From Nitrosomonadaceae bacterium (lineage in GTDB: Bacteria; Pseudomonadota; Gammaproteobacteria; Burkholderiales; Usitatibacteraceae): a DNA stretch of 14,622 nt. Every line of letters starts with the position of its first letter. Positions within the stretch are counted from its first letter, which is position 1. The notes beneath the pieces are model-generated. The model saw only the letters and a list, made by a program, of their open reading frames with translations. It was not told the origin of the DNA and did not search any database. The stretch is from positions 1 through 14,622 of the forward strand of contig JAJTHU010000291.1 in assembly GCA_021300055.1 (NCBI GenBank), written 5' to 3'. Position numbers and translations under genes: made by a program. This document shows, piece by piece, positions 1 through 6,792 of this stretch.

Positions 1-1203
1 ATCGGCGTCGCTTTCGGCAACGCACAAAAACTCGCCAGCGTACGCGCTATTTTGTTCCAGCACTGGCGCCAAGCCCTGTGGGTAAATGTTGATGCCGCGC
101 AGTTTGATCATGTTGTCCGAGCGGCCTAGGAAGCCCTCGATGCGCTTGAAGCCAAGCCCCCAAGACGACGCTCCCGTCTTTACTGCCGACACATCTTTGG
201 TGTTGAAGCGAATGCACGGGTAAACGTCATCCTTGTACAGACAGGTGACGATGATGTTGCCGTTCTCACCGTCAGCGACGGGGAGATCGGTATCGACATC
301 ACCGATCTCGACATACTGCGCATCCTCCATGACATAAAGCCCATCATGGTCAGGCCCTTCCGCGGCGATGCAGCCGGTATCGCCCACACCATACCAATCG
401 AATACTTCGCAGTCACCCCATGATGCGGCGAGCGCCTCGCGCGATTCGCGCCCGAGGTGCCCAGAAATAATGCGCACCGGAATATCGCGGCCCGGCACGA
501 TGCCGGCTTCGTGGGCAACCTCGGCGAGCTTCTTGATGTAGTCCGCAAAACCCACCACGGCGGTCACGCCGAAATCGCGCATGATTTGCACTTGCTGCGC
601 AGAGCGTGTTTCCACGCCAGTACCCGCCGAGAGAAACACGGCGCGTGTGTAGTGCAACACCGCTTCGCGCACATAGTGGCCGCCGTTGATCAAGCCGTGG
701 CCATACACCGAGTGCACGCGATCGCCCTCGCCGATGCCCTGAAACGTATACGCCCGGCCGAGCAATAGGTTTTGCACCTCGCGACCACGCGGGCCGAACG
801 GCAACGGCTGGGGGCGACCGGTGGTACCACTCGTGGTGTGCAGCACCATGCTCGGGCGCTCGTCTGGCGCATAGCTATCGAGGCCGTGGTAGTCGCCCAT
901 CGGTGGATGTGCTTCGACGCTTTCCATGATCTCGGTCTTGGAAACCGTTGGGAGCTTGGTGATGTCTTGCAGACCACGAATGTCACCGGCTTCGATGCCC
1001 TTCGCGCCCCACAACCGCTGATAAAACGGAATCTTCCATGCGCGCGCCATCAGTTGCTTGAACTGCGTATCTTGCCAAGCGAAGAGCGCGTCGCGGCTCA
1101 TCGCCTTCGGGCCAACATAGCGCGCGGTGAAATCCTCCCCGATGGGATAGTCTCGGCGAAGTTGCTCCCAATTAAACGAATCGAAGTAAAGCGGGCGGGC
1201 CAT
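1..1203 (-). CDS. PaaK-like phenylacetate/aryl-CoA ligase family protein (3' end beyond left edge)
   Basis: An ATP-dependent acid:CoA ligase of the adenylate-forming ANL superfamily; such cytoplasmic enzymes activate a carboxylate through an acyl-AMP to an acyl-CoA. The 401 visible residues show the P-loop TTSGTTGRP (123-131), the A5-type motif YGVGDTG (271-277), the A7-like FNTKD (333-337) and the hinge motif GRSDNMIKLRGINIYPQ (360-376). PaaK proteins are about 430-440 residues, so roughly the last 35 are missing, including the small C-terminal lid. The ATG at 1201-1203 is 29 bp after the stop of the upstream MmgE/PrpD gene; no clear Shine-Dalgarno is visible, so translation may depend on the upstream gene. 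Same-strand clustering with two MmgE/PrpD genes suggests a shared catabolic route. PaaK enzymes act on phenylacetate and related aryl acids, but no paa genes are visible, so the substrate is unknown. Family assignment is strong; substrate is not determined. Confidence 0.9.
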   Translation of the reverse strand, partial: MARPLYFDSFNWEQLRRDYPIGEDFTARYVGPKAMSRDALFAWQDTQFKQLMARAWKIPFYQRLWGAKGIEAGDIRGLQDITKLPTVSKTEIMESVEAHPPMGDYHGLDSYAPDERPSMVLHTTSGTTGRPQPLPFGPRGREVQNLLLGRAYTFQGIGEGDRVHSVYGHGLINGGHYVREAVLHYTRAVFLSAGTGVETRSAQQVQIMRDFGVTAVVGFADYIKKLAEVAHEAGIVPGRDIPVRIISGHLGRESREALAASWGDCEVFDWYGVGDTGCIAAEGPDHDGLYVMEDAQYVEIGDVDTDLPVADGENGNIIVTCLYKDDVYPCIRFNTKDVSAVKTGASSWGLGFKRIEGFLGRSDNMIKLRGINIYPQGLAPVLEQNSAYAGEFLCVAESDAD

Positions 1204-1232
1204 GAGTATTTGGGTGAGGTAAGAGCTGTGGC

Positions 1233-2624
1233 TCAGGATGATTGTTGGGGTGTATTGGGAATCGTGCGCGCAAATACCTCGCGCACGTCGGCACATGTTT
1301 CGATGTCATCGATTGCCGCTTGCAGCGCAGCGATGCCATGGTCGTCCAGCGGTTCCGGCGCGGCGCGGCAGCAATCGACAAATTTTTGGCGCTGCGCGTC
1401 TTCACTCATCCGCGCCTCTGGCGCGCCGTACACATGCGGCATATCGATCGCGAAGGTTTGCCCAGCGCGCGTCTTCACCAATAGTCGCTGCGGTGCCAAT
1501 GCGTTGGGATCGGTGTTCGCGTCGGGCTGCACCCCAACGCGCGCCGACAACTTAGCCAGATCGTCTGCGGAGAGGTTGGCCGCGGTGTACGCATCGAGTC
1601 CGACGCGCCCATCGCGCAGCACCAGCGCCAGCAAATACGGCAAGCAAAGGCGCGCGTAGTTAACGGGCATTTGCGCTTGGTAAGGACGATCCACCAACTG
1701 ACGTATAAGCGGCGGCGCAAACAGCGTAACCGACTCAATGTCACCTGCACTCAGCGCATGCTGCTGCATGAATTTGATCAGCCCCGAAATGCCGCCCTGC
1801 GCCGCGCGCCCAGTCGGATACGGTTTGTGTGCCACACGCGTAATCTGCCAAACCTGCCCCAACTCTGCGAACGGTGCAGTCGGCGACGCGGCGCCGTCCT
1901 CAATAAGTGCAAAGTAACCGTAACGACCGTCGAGCACATCGTGTGGTCCACGAAAACCGACCGCTGCGAGGTCTGCGGCGCACACCGCCGCACGCGCCGC
2001 AAACGCGACTTGCAAGGCCAGCGCAGGCGTGCCTTCAATATGCGCTTGCATGGTTCCGGCGAGCTGGCTGTAGGCGAGACCCATCGCGTCACGCGTCTGC
2101 TGCTCAGAGAAGCCACCTAGCCACGCGATCCCGGCGGTCGCGCCGAGACAGCCGCATTGCGCGGGCCGGAAGAATCGAATCGGCCTCGTTGCCGACATAC
2201 CGATCACCGTCGCCACATCGACGGCCAGCGCCAATGCTGCTAGGAATCGAGTTCCACTCACGCCCCCCGCACGCTCCGCGTACGCGCCTAGCGCGGCAAG
2301 AATAACCGCCATCGGATGCACGACGGCGCGCTCGTGTACGCAATCAAACTCTTGGTTGTGGATATGGAACGCATTTCGTAGTGCGGCCGAAGGTGCAGGC
2401 AACGTTTGCGTGCTACCCCAAACACGTGCCCCACCCTGCGGGGCTAGACCCCACTGCGCCACGACGGTCGCGACGAGTCGCGATTCCGCGACGCGCGCAC
2501 CCGCCAGGGCCACGCCCATGCTATCGCGCATGAACATCTTCGCTGCGGCACGCGCAGCAGCGGGGACACTCGCTGCATCGCGGTGCGCCTCAAGATGCTC
2601 AATGATTTGCGAGATGTGGTTCAT
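1233..2624 (-). CDS. MmgE/PrpD family protein, divergent active site (paralog A)
   Basis: A 463-residue member of the MmgE/PrpD family, whose known members include 2-methylcitrate dehydratase, cis-aconitate decarboxylase and epimerases of small polycarboxylates. Length matches the family (about 450-490). Family landmarks are the NQEFDCVHERAVVHPMAV block (90-107, Asp94, His97, His103), FFRPAQCG (151-158) and HKPYPTGRAAQGG (266-278, Lys267). Compared with the neighbouring paralog, the His of the FxH motif is replaced by Arg (about 153), the segment where the paralog has Lys215 reads EGTPALALQ (197-205) with no Lys, and the C-terminal His of the KPxP motif is Gln276. This copy therefore belongs to a subgroup with altered catalytic equipment, or has changed chemistry. 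It starts 42 bp after the stop of paralog B and lies 29 bp before the CoA ligase, so the three are probably co-transcribed. Start ATG at 2622-2624 has only a weak ribosome site. Confidence 0.88.
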   Translation of the reverse strand: MNHISQIIEHLEAHRDAASVPAAARAAAKMFMRDSMGVALAGARVAESRLVATVVAQWGLAPQGGARVWGSTQTLPAPSAALRNAFHIHNQEFDCVHERAVVHPMAVILAALGAYAERAGGVSGTRFLAALALAVDVATVIGMSATRPIRFFRPAQCGCLGATAGIAWLGGFSEQQTRDAMGLAYSQLAGTMQAHIEGTPALALQVAFAARAAVCAADLAAVGFRGPHDVLDGRYGYFALIEDGAASPTAPFAELGQVWQITRVAHKPYPTGRAAQGGISGLIKFMQQHALSAGDIESVTLFAPPLIRQLVDRPYQAQMPVNYARLCLPYLLALVLRDGRVGLDAYTAANLSADDLAKLSARVGVQPDANTDPNALAPQRLLVKTRAGQTFAIDMPHVYGAPEARMSEDAQRQKFVDCCRAAPEPLDDHGIAALQAAIDDIETCADVREVFARTIPNTPQQSS

Positions 2625-2666
2625 CTCAGCGGATCGATCGGCTTGTGGGCAAGATTGCAGGGCGCT

Positions 2667-4133
2667 TCATGCGGCACGCCGTACTGCATTGGCATGACCA
2701 GAACCGGCGGTCAGCTCGTTTGCTGATGGCCACTGGGCGGTCCAATTGCGGCAGTCGCTTGACTGCTGCAGGGCGCGCGTACTATCCAAGATGCTGGCGA
2801 TGCGCGAATCATCACGAATGCCGACCGACGCCAATAACAATCGCGCCTTGCTCATGACGTCGTCAGGCGCAAGAGGCCACTCCGGGTCGCCCCACGCATC
2901 GGCCTGCGTATGCGCAATGGTCGCGCCGTCGCGCAACCCAAAGGCGACGCTCGCCGCGTAGTGCGTGGGAAAGGCCGCACTCATCTCGACGCGCTCGCTC
3001 ACTCGCACTATTGATCGCCAACGTGCGAGCGCAGGGTCTGCAAGTGAAGCCGCTTCGAAGTGCTGCATTTCAGGACGGCCATGCGCGAGCACGGCTGCAA
3101 CACAATGCTGCAAGCTGAACTTCGCCTCCAGTGTGGTTTGCGGGTTGGGCTTGTCGCAAAAATCGATGGCGCTACGGTAGGTGCCAATGTCGATGGACGT
3201 AATCGCATCAACGCGATGCCCCGCTGCTTCTAGGGCCGAACGTGCAGCAAGCGCGGCGTCGATGCATGGGTGAGCGTGGCGGCAAGCGGGCCACGGCTTG
3301 AATGAGACTTCGTGGATCAACCAACTGTCGAGCGGGGCGCGCAGCACATCGTTAGCATCAGCGCCGTCCGTCATCGCGGCGAAGAGTCCTTGTGGTCCCT
3401 CGAGAAATCGCGATGGTCCACGGACGCCGTGCAAGGCGAGTTGTGCGGCTTCCACACCCGATTGCGCCGCAAGTGCATTGTGCAAAGACTTCGTTTCGCA
3501 GGCTTCGTGGCGCATCTGCCAAAGGCCACCCGTGCGCGAGCCCGCGTTGGCAAGCGCCCATACGGTGCGCTCCACGTCGAGCCCAAGCAAAGATGCGGCG
3601 GCCGCCGCCGCGCCAAAGCTCCCGCATGTGCTGGTGTTATGAAAAAACCGGTAGTGACTCGTGCCTAGCGCACGGCCAATGCGAATCGTCGCTTCGTAGC
3701 CGCGCACGATTGCGCGCAGCAGTTCTGCACCGCTCGCACCAATGCTCTCTGCAACTGCGATGGCAGCCGGAACGATGATCGGCCCGGGGTGCAAGATCGA
3801 AGTGCGATGGAGATCGTCCATCTCCAGAATGTTGCCCACCGCCGCATTGAGCATCAGTACCTGCGAGGCCTCACCCGATGCCGCTTCGCGACCACAAATG
3901 CTTCGGCACTTTGGAACCGAAGGGGCCGCACCAAACGCCATGCGCGCCGCCATAAACCCAGCGGCCGCCGGTTGTGTCGTTGCGTAAACGGACTGCCCAA
4001 GCCAATCAACGACATGCAGCACCGCACGCGCCTGCGTGTCCGCATCAACGGGACGCGCAAGATGCAGCGCGAGTCGTTGCAGTACGCTCGGCGCCACGTG
4101 ACTGGCGTTACTCGTTGAAATTTGTCCGGACAT
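2667..4133 (-). CDS. MmgE/PrpD family protein, canonical active site (paralog B)
   Basis: A 488-residue MmgE/PrpD-family enzyme and the first gene of the minus-strand unit. The family pattern is complete: EMDDLHR (104-110) followed by HPGPIIVPA (115-123), FFHNTSTCGSFGAAA (163-177, His165), a Lys at 215 in ETKSLHN, and KPWPACRHAH (279-288). From memory of human cis-aconitate decarboxylase numbering, these match its active-site Asp93/His103, His159, Lys207 and Lys272 with a near-constant offset. Known family reactions are dehydration, decarboxylation or epimerisation of small polycarboxylic acids; which one applies here cannot be read off. The start ATG (4131-4133) lies inside the palindromic operator, so regulator binding would directly cover the start of the gene. 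AGGA sits only one base before this ATG, too close for a normal ribosome site, so the transcript may have a very short leader. No later Met occurs until residue 61, which would remove conserved sequence. Confidence 0.9.
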   Translation of the reverse strand: MSGQISTSNASHVAPSVLQRLALHLARPVDADTQARAVLHVVDWLGQSVYATTQPAAAGFMAARMAFGAAPSVPKCRSICGREAASGEASQVLMLNAAVGNILEMDDLHRTSILHPGPIIVPAAIAVAESIGASGAELLRAIVRGYEATIRIGRALGTSHYRFFHNTSTCGSFGAAAAAASLLGLDVERTVWALANAGSRTGGLWQMRHEACETKSLHNALAAQSGVEAAQLALHGVRGPSRFLEGPQGLFAAMTDGADANDVLRAPLDSWLIHEVSFKPWPACRHAHPCIDAALAARSALEAAGHRVDAITSIDIGTYRSAIDFCDKPNPQTTLEAKFSLQHCVAAVLAHGRPEMQHFEAASLADPALARWRSIVRVSERVEMSAAFPTHYAASVAFGLRDGATIAHTQADAWGDPEWPLAPDDVMSKARLLLASVGIRDDSRIASILDSTRALQQSSDCRNWTAQWPSANELTAGSGHANAVRRAA

Positions 4134-4143
4134 GTCCTAATAA
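4115..4143 (+). promoter_or_regulatory. sigma70-type promoter for the GntR gene
   Basis: TTGAAA (4115-4120) and TAATAA (4138-4143) are separated by exactly 17 bp, close to the sigma70 consensus. Transcription would start near 4150, leaving an untranslated leader of about 140 nt before the regulator's ATG at 4292. The palindrome TGTCCGGACA (4123-4132) fills the spacer between -35 and -10, a classic position for repression. The AT-rich stretch 4138-4160 is also the only plausible place for the opposing minus-strand promoter of the MmgE/PrpD unit, but I cannot place -35 and -10 boxes for it at good spacing. Confidence 0.6.
4119..4132. promoter_or_regulatory. putative GntR operator copy 1
   Basis: The 14-nt string AATTTGTCCGGACA occurs here and again at 4156-4169. 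Its core TGTCCGGACA (4123-4132) is a perfect 10-bp palindrome of the TGT-N4-ACA form typical of HutC-type GntR regulators. It lies between the -35 and -10 of the plus-strand promoter and overlaps the ATG of the divergent MmgE/PrpD gene. A second palindrome, GGACATGTCC (4128-4137), shares its right half. Binding would be expected to affect both transcription units. Confidence 0.6.
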
Positions 4144-4155
4144 TAAGGCATAATT

Positions 4156-4170
4156 AATTTGTCCGGACAA
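4156..4170. promoter_or_regulatory. putative GntR operator copy 2
   Basis: Second copy of AATTTGTCCGGACA, extended by one base so that TTGTCCGGACAA (4159-4170) is a perfect 12-bp palindrome. It is 37 bp from copy 1, about 3.5 helical turns, so the two sites would lie roughly on opposite DNA faces. It sits just downstream of the predicted regulator transcription start and where an upstream element of the minus-strand promoter would fall. An isolated half-site GGACA follows at 4184-4188. Assignment to the adjacent GntR protein is inference from proximity and palindrome shape. Confidence 0.6.
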
Positions 4171-4291
4171 CTTGATCGCTCGCGGACACGTATGCATCCA
4201 CACGGGTATCAAAGCAAGCATGGAGAATTCGTTCTGAGCACGTTCCAGTCGGCTTCCGCCAACTCTCGCCGACACTGCGCATAATTCCATC

Positions 4292-5023
4292 ATGCCGCCG
4301 ATTTCCAAACCCCGCTATCAATCCGTTGCAGACCAACTGCGGCGCGATATTGAAAAAGGCCGCTACCGCGTCGGTAGCCTGCTGCCAACTGAGCTGCAAA
4401 TCTGCGAGTCTTACGGTATTTCGCGTCACACCGCACGCGAGGCGCTGCGTGTGCTCACGCACGATCGCATGATCGAGCGTCGCCAAGGTTCAGGCACGAT
4501 GGTGATCGCCAATTCCCGCCAGCGCTTTAACCATAGCATTAGCTCGGTGCAGGACCTTCTTCAGTACGGTGCTAACACGCGCCTCTCGATCAAAGCCACC
4601 GAGCGCATTCCTGCAGACGACGATATCGCGGAACTGCTCGAGTGTGATGTGGGAACAGAAGTCGTCCACCTGCACGGTGTGCGTAGCGAACACAAGGGCG
4701 AGGCGCCTTTTTGCGTCACGGACATCTACCGCATCGCTGGCAAGGACGCATTAAGTAAACGCTTGATGGAAGTCAGCGGCGCAGTCTATGCGCTGGTGGA
4801 CGAACTTGAGATCGGCCACATCGGCATGGTCGAGCAAGACATTTCCGCTGCGCAGATCCCCGCTGAGAATGCGGCTGAGTTGGGCGTGCCCAAACACAGC
4901 GTGTGCTTACAGATTACACGTCGATACTTCGACACCGGCGGCAAGCTCATCGTCGCGGCGGTGAACCTACACCCGGGAACCGACTTTGTGTATTCGATGT
5001 CACTTAAACAGTCGCGAGGGTAG
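4292..5023 (+). CDS. GntR family transcriptional regulator, HutC subfamily (UTRA domain)
   Basis: A 243-residue DNA-binding regulator. The N-terminal winged helix-turn-helix spans about residues 9-72: RYQSVADQLRRDIEKGRY opens it, LPTELQICESYGISRHTARE (31-50) contains the recognition helix, and RRQGSGT (63-69) is the wing. The C-terminal UTRA ligand-binding domain covers about 92-236, with its usual core near DIYRI (144-148) and the closing RRYFDTGGKLIV segment (210-221). HutC-type proteins are mostly repressors released by a small carboxylic acid, sugar or related effector. Divergence from the MmgE/PrpD-ligase unit, and two palindromes in the shared region, suggest control of both that unit and itself. 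The natural effector is probably the pathway substrate or an intermediate, but this is inference. Methyltransferase and downstream genes follow on the same strand after a 50-bp gap and may share its transcript. Confidence 0.93.
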   Translation: MPPISKPRYQSVADQLRRDIEKGRYRVGSLLPTELQICESYGISRHTAREALRVLTHDRMIERRQGSGTMVIANSRQRFNHSISSVQDLLQYGANTRLSIKATERIPADDDIAELLECDVGTEVVHLHGVRSEHKGEAPFCVTDIYRIAGKDALSKRLMEVSGAVYALVDELEIGHIGMVEQDISAAQIPAENAAELGVPKHSVCLQITRRYFDTGGKLIVAAVNLHPGTDFVYSMSLKQSRG

Positions 5024-5029
5024 CGACTG
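5009..5029 (+). other. RNA hairpin spanning the GntR stop codon
   Basis: CAGTCGC (5009-5015) and GCGACTG (5023-5029) form a perfect 7-bp stem around a 7-nt loop that contains most of the TAG stop (5021-5023). No run of T follows, so it is not a standard intrinsic terminator. It could modulate read-through into, or stability of, the downstream methyltransferase message. Confidence 0.4.
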
Positions 5030-5073
5030 CTGCACCATACCCGCTGTCCTGCACTAGATCACAGGAGTCCCTT

Positions 5074-6258
5074 ATGGCTAGTTGGCCCTCTCCCCCACCC
5101 TATAACTTGGTCGGCAAGCACGGCGTCTCCGCGCAAACCAATCACGATGATCGGGCGCGCTTCAACTTTCTGGCGGCACTCAACACCCACCTCGCCACCC
5201 ACGTTGTACCCGGCAACGCCAAGGCGTTCAAGGTCAAGGTAGAGCCTGAGTTCATCGCAGCCAATGGACGCGCGCCAAAGGACCGCCACGAGGTTCGCCG
5301 CGCGATGCTCAAGAACCCCCACTTCCAAACGTGGAGCGCGCTGCGTCGCTCGTCCATGGAGATGCGTCAGCAGACCGGGCGCGAAATCGTGCTGCGCCAG
5401 ATTGCAGACTTGAATGCCCGCGCGGCCAAGTTAAATGAAGGCTCGCCGAAACTGAAGCTCGACCCCAAATTTGTCGTGCCACCCTACGTGGCGAAGGTCG
5501 ATTTTCATTGCATGCCAGGCGGATATTGCGACGAGGTGATGCCGAACGACGTCTCGGCGGCAGCCAACTACGACATCGGCATCTTCGCCACCACTGCAGG
5601 CGGACTCGGCAAATTCAACGATGGTGCAGGCAATGCCCTTGCGGGTTGGCTCAAAAAGAACGCACCTGATCTCAAGCCGAAGCGCATCCTCGATTTGGGC
5701 TGTGGCATGGGGCATAGCTTGTTGCCAGTTGCAGCTGCCTACCCTGAGGCAGAGGTCATCGCGATTGACGTCGCTGCACCATTGTTGCGCTTTGCGCACG
5801 CTCGCGCGAAGTCCATGGGCATTAACAACATTACGTTCGTGCAAGCCAACGCCGAACATGTGCCCGAGCCGGACGGCAGCTTCGACTTCGTGTTCACCAC
5901 CATGTTCTTGCACGAGACGTCGAACACCGCGATTCGCAACATCATCAACGAAACCCACCGTCTACTGCGGCCGGGTGGGCTTTGCATGCACTTAGAGCAG
6001 CCGCAGTTTGCCGGCCTGCCCCCTTTCGAACAGTTCATGCGCGATTGGGATGCGTTCTACAACAACGAACCGTTCTGGACCCGTATGCACGATATGGACG
6101 TCGATCAACTCATGGCCGACGCTGGGTTTGATCGCACCAAGATGTTCGTGTCGGGCGCACAAGCGGTTGTGGATGAAGAAATCTTCGGCAAACAAAAGGA
6201 CGATGTCGAAGACTACGGTCGTAAGGCTTCGTGGCATGTGTTCGGCGTCTATAAATAA
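5074..6258 (+). CDS. class I SAM-dependent methyltransferase with long uncharacterised N-terminal half
   Basis: A 394-residue protein. The C-terminal half is a Rossmann-fold SAM methyltransferase: motif I ILDLGCGMG (205-213), the acidic end of strand 2 at VIAID (228-232), the post-II region NAEHVPEPDGSFDFV (259-273) and LLRPGG (297-302). The first ~190 residues match no domain I recognise; they include a basic segment (about 51-110) and KVDFHCMPGGYCDEVMP (141-157) with two Cys, a His and a Gly pair. The start ATG (5074) is supported by AGGAG at 5063-5067 with 6-nt spacing. The gene is 50 bp after gntR and 9 bp before the next small ORF. Its acceptor is unknown; such enzymes methylate small molecules or cofactors at O, N, C or S. 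In this context it could act on a catabolic intermediate. Methyltransferase fold is confident, role is not. Confidence 0.88.
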   Translation: MASWPSPPPYNLVGKHGVSAQTNHDDRARFNFLAALNTHLATHVVPGNAKAFKVKVEPEFIAANGRAPKDRHEVRRAMLKNPHFQTWSALRRSSMEMRQQTGREIVLRQIADLNARAAKLNEGSPKLKLDPKFVVPPYVAKVDFHCMPGGYCDEVMPNDVSAAANYDIGIFATTAGGLGKFNDGAGNALAGWLKKNAPDLKPKRILDLGCGMGHSLLPVAAAYPEAEVIAIDVAAPLLRFAHARAKSMGINNITFVQANAEHVPEPDGSFDFVFTTMFLHETSNTAIRNIINETHRLLRPGGLCMHLEQPQFAGLPPFEQFMRDWDAFYNNEPFWTRMHDMDVDQLMADAGFDRTKMFVSGAQAVVDEEIFGKQKDDVEDYGRKASWHVFGVYK

Positions 6259-6267
6259 AGCGACACC

Positions 6268-6645
6268 ATGAGTGCCAGCGACAAAACTCCCATCGATTAC
6301 ATCGCGCTATCTGGCGCGAAGCCGCGCGGCAAGCGCCCTTATTTTTTTGAGGACCCCGCGGTCGAGCGTGTACTCGCCATCACCATGGCGGTGGCGCAAG
6401 AAGTCGCGGTTTTGCATGAACGCGTTGATACGCTTGAGCGTCTGCTGGAACAGAAGACACATTTCAAGCGCGCCGACATCGACAGCTATCAGCCCGATCC
6501 TGAGGCCGCCACCGCGCGCGCCGAGTGGTCGCGCATGTACATTGCACGTGTGTTGCGCATCGTGCAGCAGGAGCTCGAAGCTCTAGACAAACTCGATCAG
6601 AACTACACGCTCGACGATAAGGCCGAAGAGCTTGGTCGTACATGA
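6268..6645 (+). CDS. hypothetical small protein with coiled-coil segment
   Basis: A 125-residue soluble protein not recognised as any named family. There is no signal peptide or membrane segment. The centre (about 30-62) is a heptad-rich helix: DPAVERVLAITMAVAQEVAV followed by LHERVDTLERLLEQK, which should form a coiled coil. A second helical, charged stretch covers about 82-117. The ATG is 9 bp after the methyltransferase stop, indicating co-translation and probably a shared function, for example as a small partner or oligomerisation subunit of the methyltransferase. Its sequence is well-behaved coding sequence, with the reading frame closed only at the natural stop. The gene ends 36 bp before the REP pair, which may protect the message 3' end. 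Confidence 0.75.
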   Translation: MSASDKTPIDYIALSGAKPRGKRPYFFEDPAVERVLAITMAVAQEVAVLHERVDTLERLLEQKTHFKRADIDSYQPDPEAATARAEWSRMYIARVLRIVQQELEALDKLDQNYTLDDKAEELGRT

Positions 6646-6680
6646 CTCTCTCGCTGCAAGTCGTCGGCACGAAAACAACT

Positions 6681-6765
6681 GCCGTCATTCCCGCGGATGC
6701 GGGAATTCAATTTTGCTTGCCGTAACGAATTGACTAACTTGGGTTCCCGCCTGCGCGGGAACGAC
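6681..6765. repeat. inverted pair of REP-type hairpins (BIME-like element)
   Basis: Two related hairpins lie about 50 bp apart. The first is ATTCCCGC/GCGGGAAT (6687-6694 and 6699-6706, loop GGAT). The second is GTTCCCGC/GCGGGAAC (6743-6750 and 6755-6762, loop CTGC). The flanks are in inverted orientation: the pair begins GTCATTCCCGCG and ends CGCGGGAACGAC, so the whole element is an imperfect large palindrome. This arrangement is that of bacterial interspersed mosaic elements, whose REP units are mobilised by REP-associated tyrosine transposases encoded elsewhere. It lies between the 125-residue gene and the DUF3598-like gene and could terminate or stabilise transcripts there. Confidence 0.75.
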
Positions 6766-6792
6766 AAAGCCTCTAACTTCGGAGACCATCGA

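Noticed and set aside
772..1659. 295-residue plus-strand ORF
   Set aside because: It lies antisense across the CoA ligase and the end of an MmgE/PrpD gene, both of which have clear family motifs; its product is Arg/Ser/Ala-rich with no recognisable domain.
4134..4180. Defined -35/-10 for the minus-strand MmgE/PrpD promoter
   Set aside because: TTGTCC (complement of 4165-4170) and TATTAT (complement of 4140-4145) exist, but the 19-bp spacing is poor and the start would nearly coincide with the ATG; left unassigned.
5431..5958. 175-residue minus-strand ORF
   Set aside because: It is a shadow of the methyltransferase gene, covering the strongly conserved SAM motifs on the opposite strand.
6697..6792. 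Extended N-terminus of the DUF3598-like protein from ATG 6697
   Set aside because: The start lies inside a REP hairpin, and the added residues only translate the repeat; the ATG at 6793 has GGAG at proper spacing.
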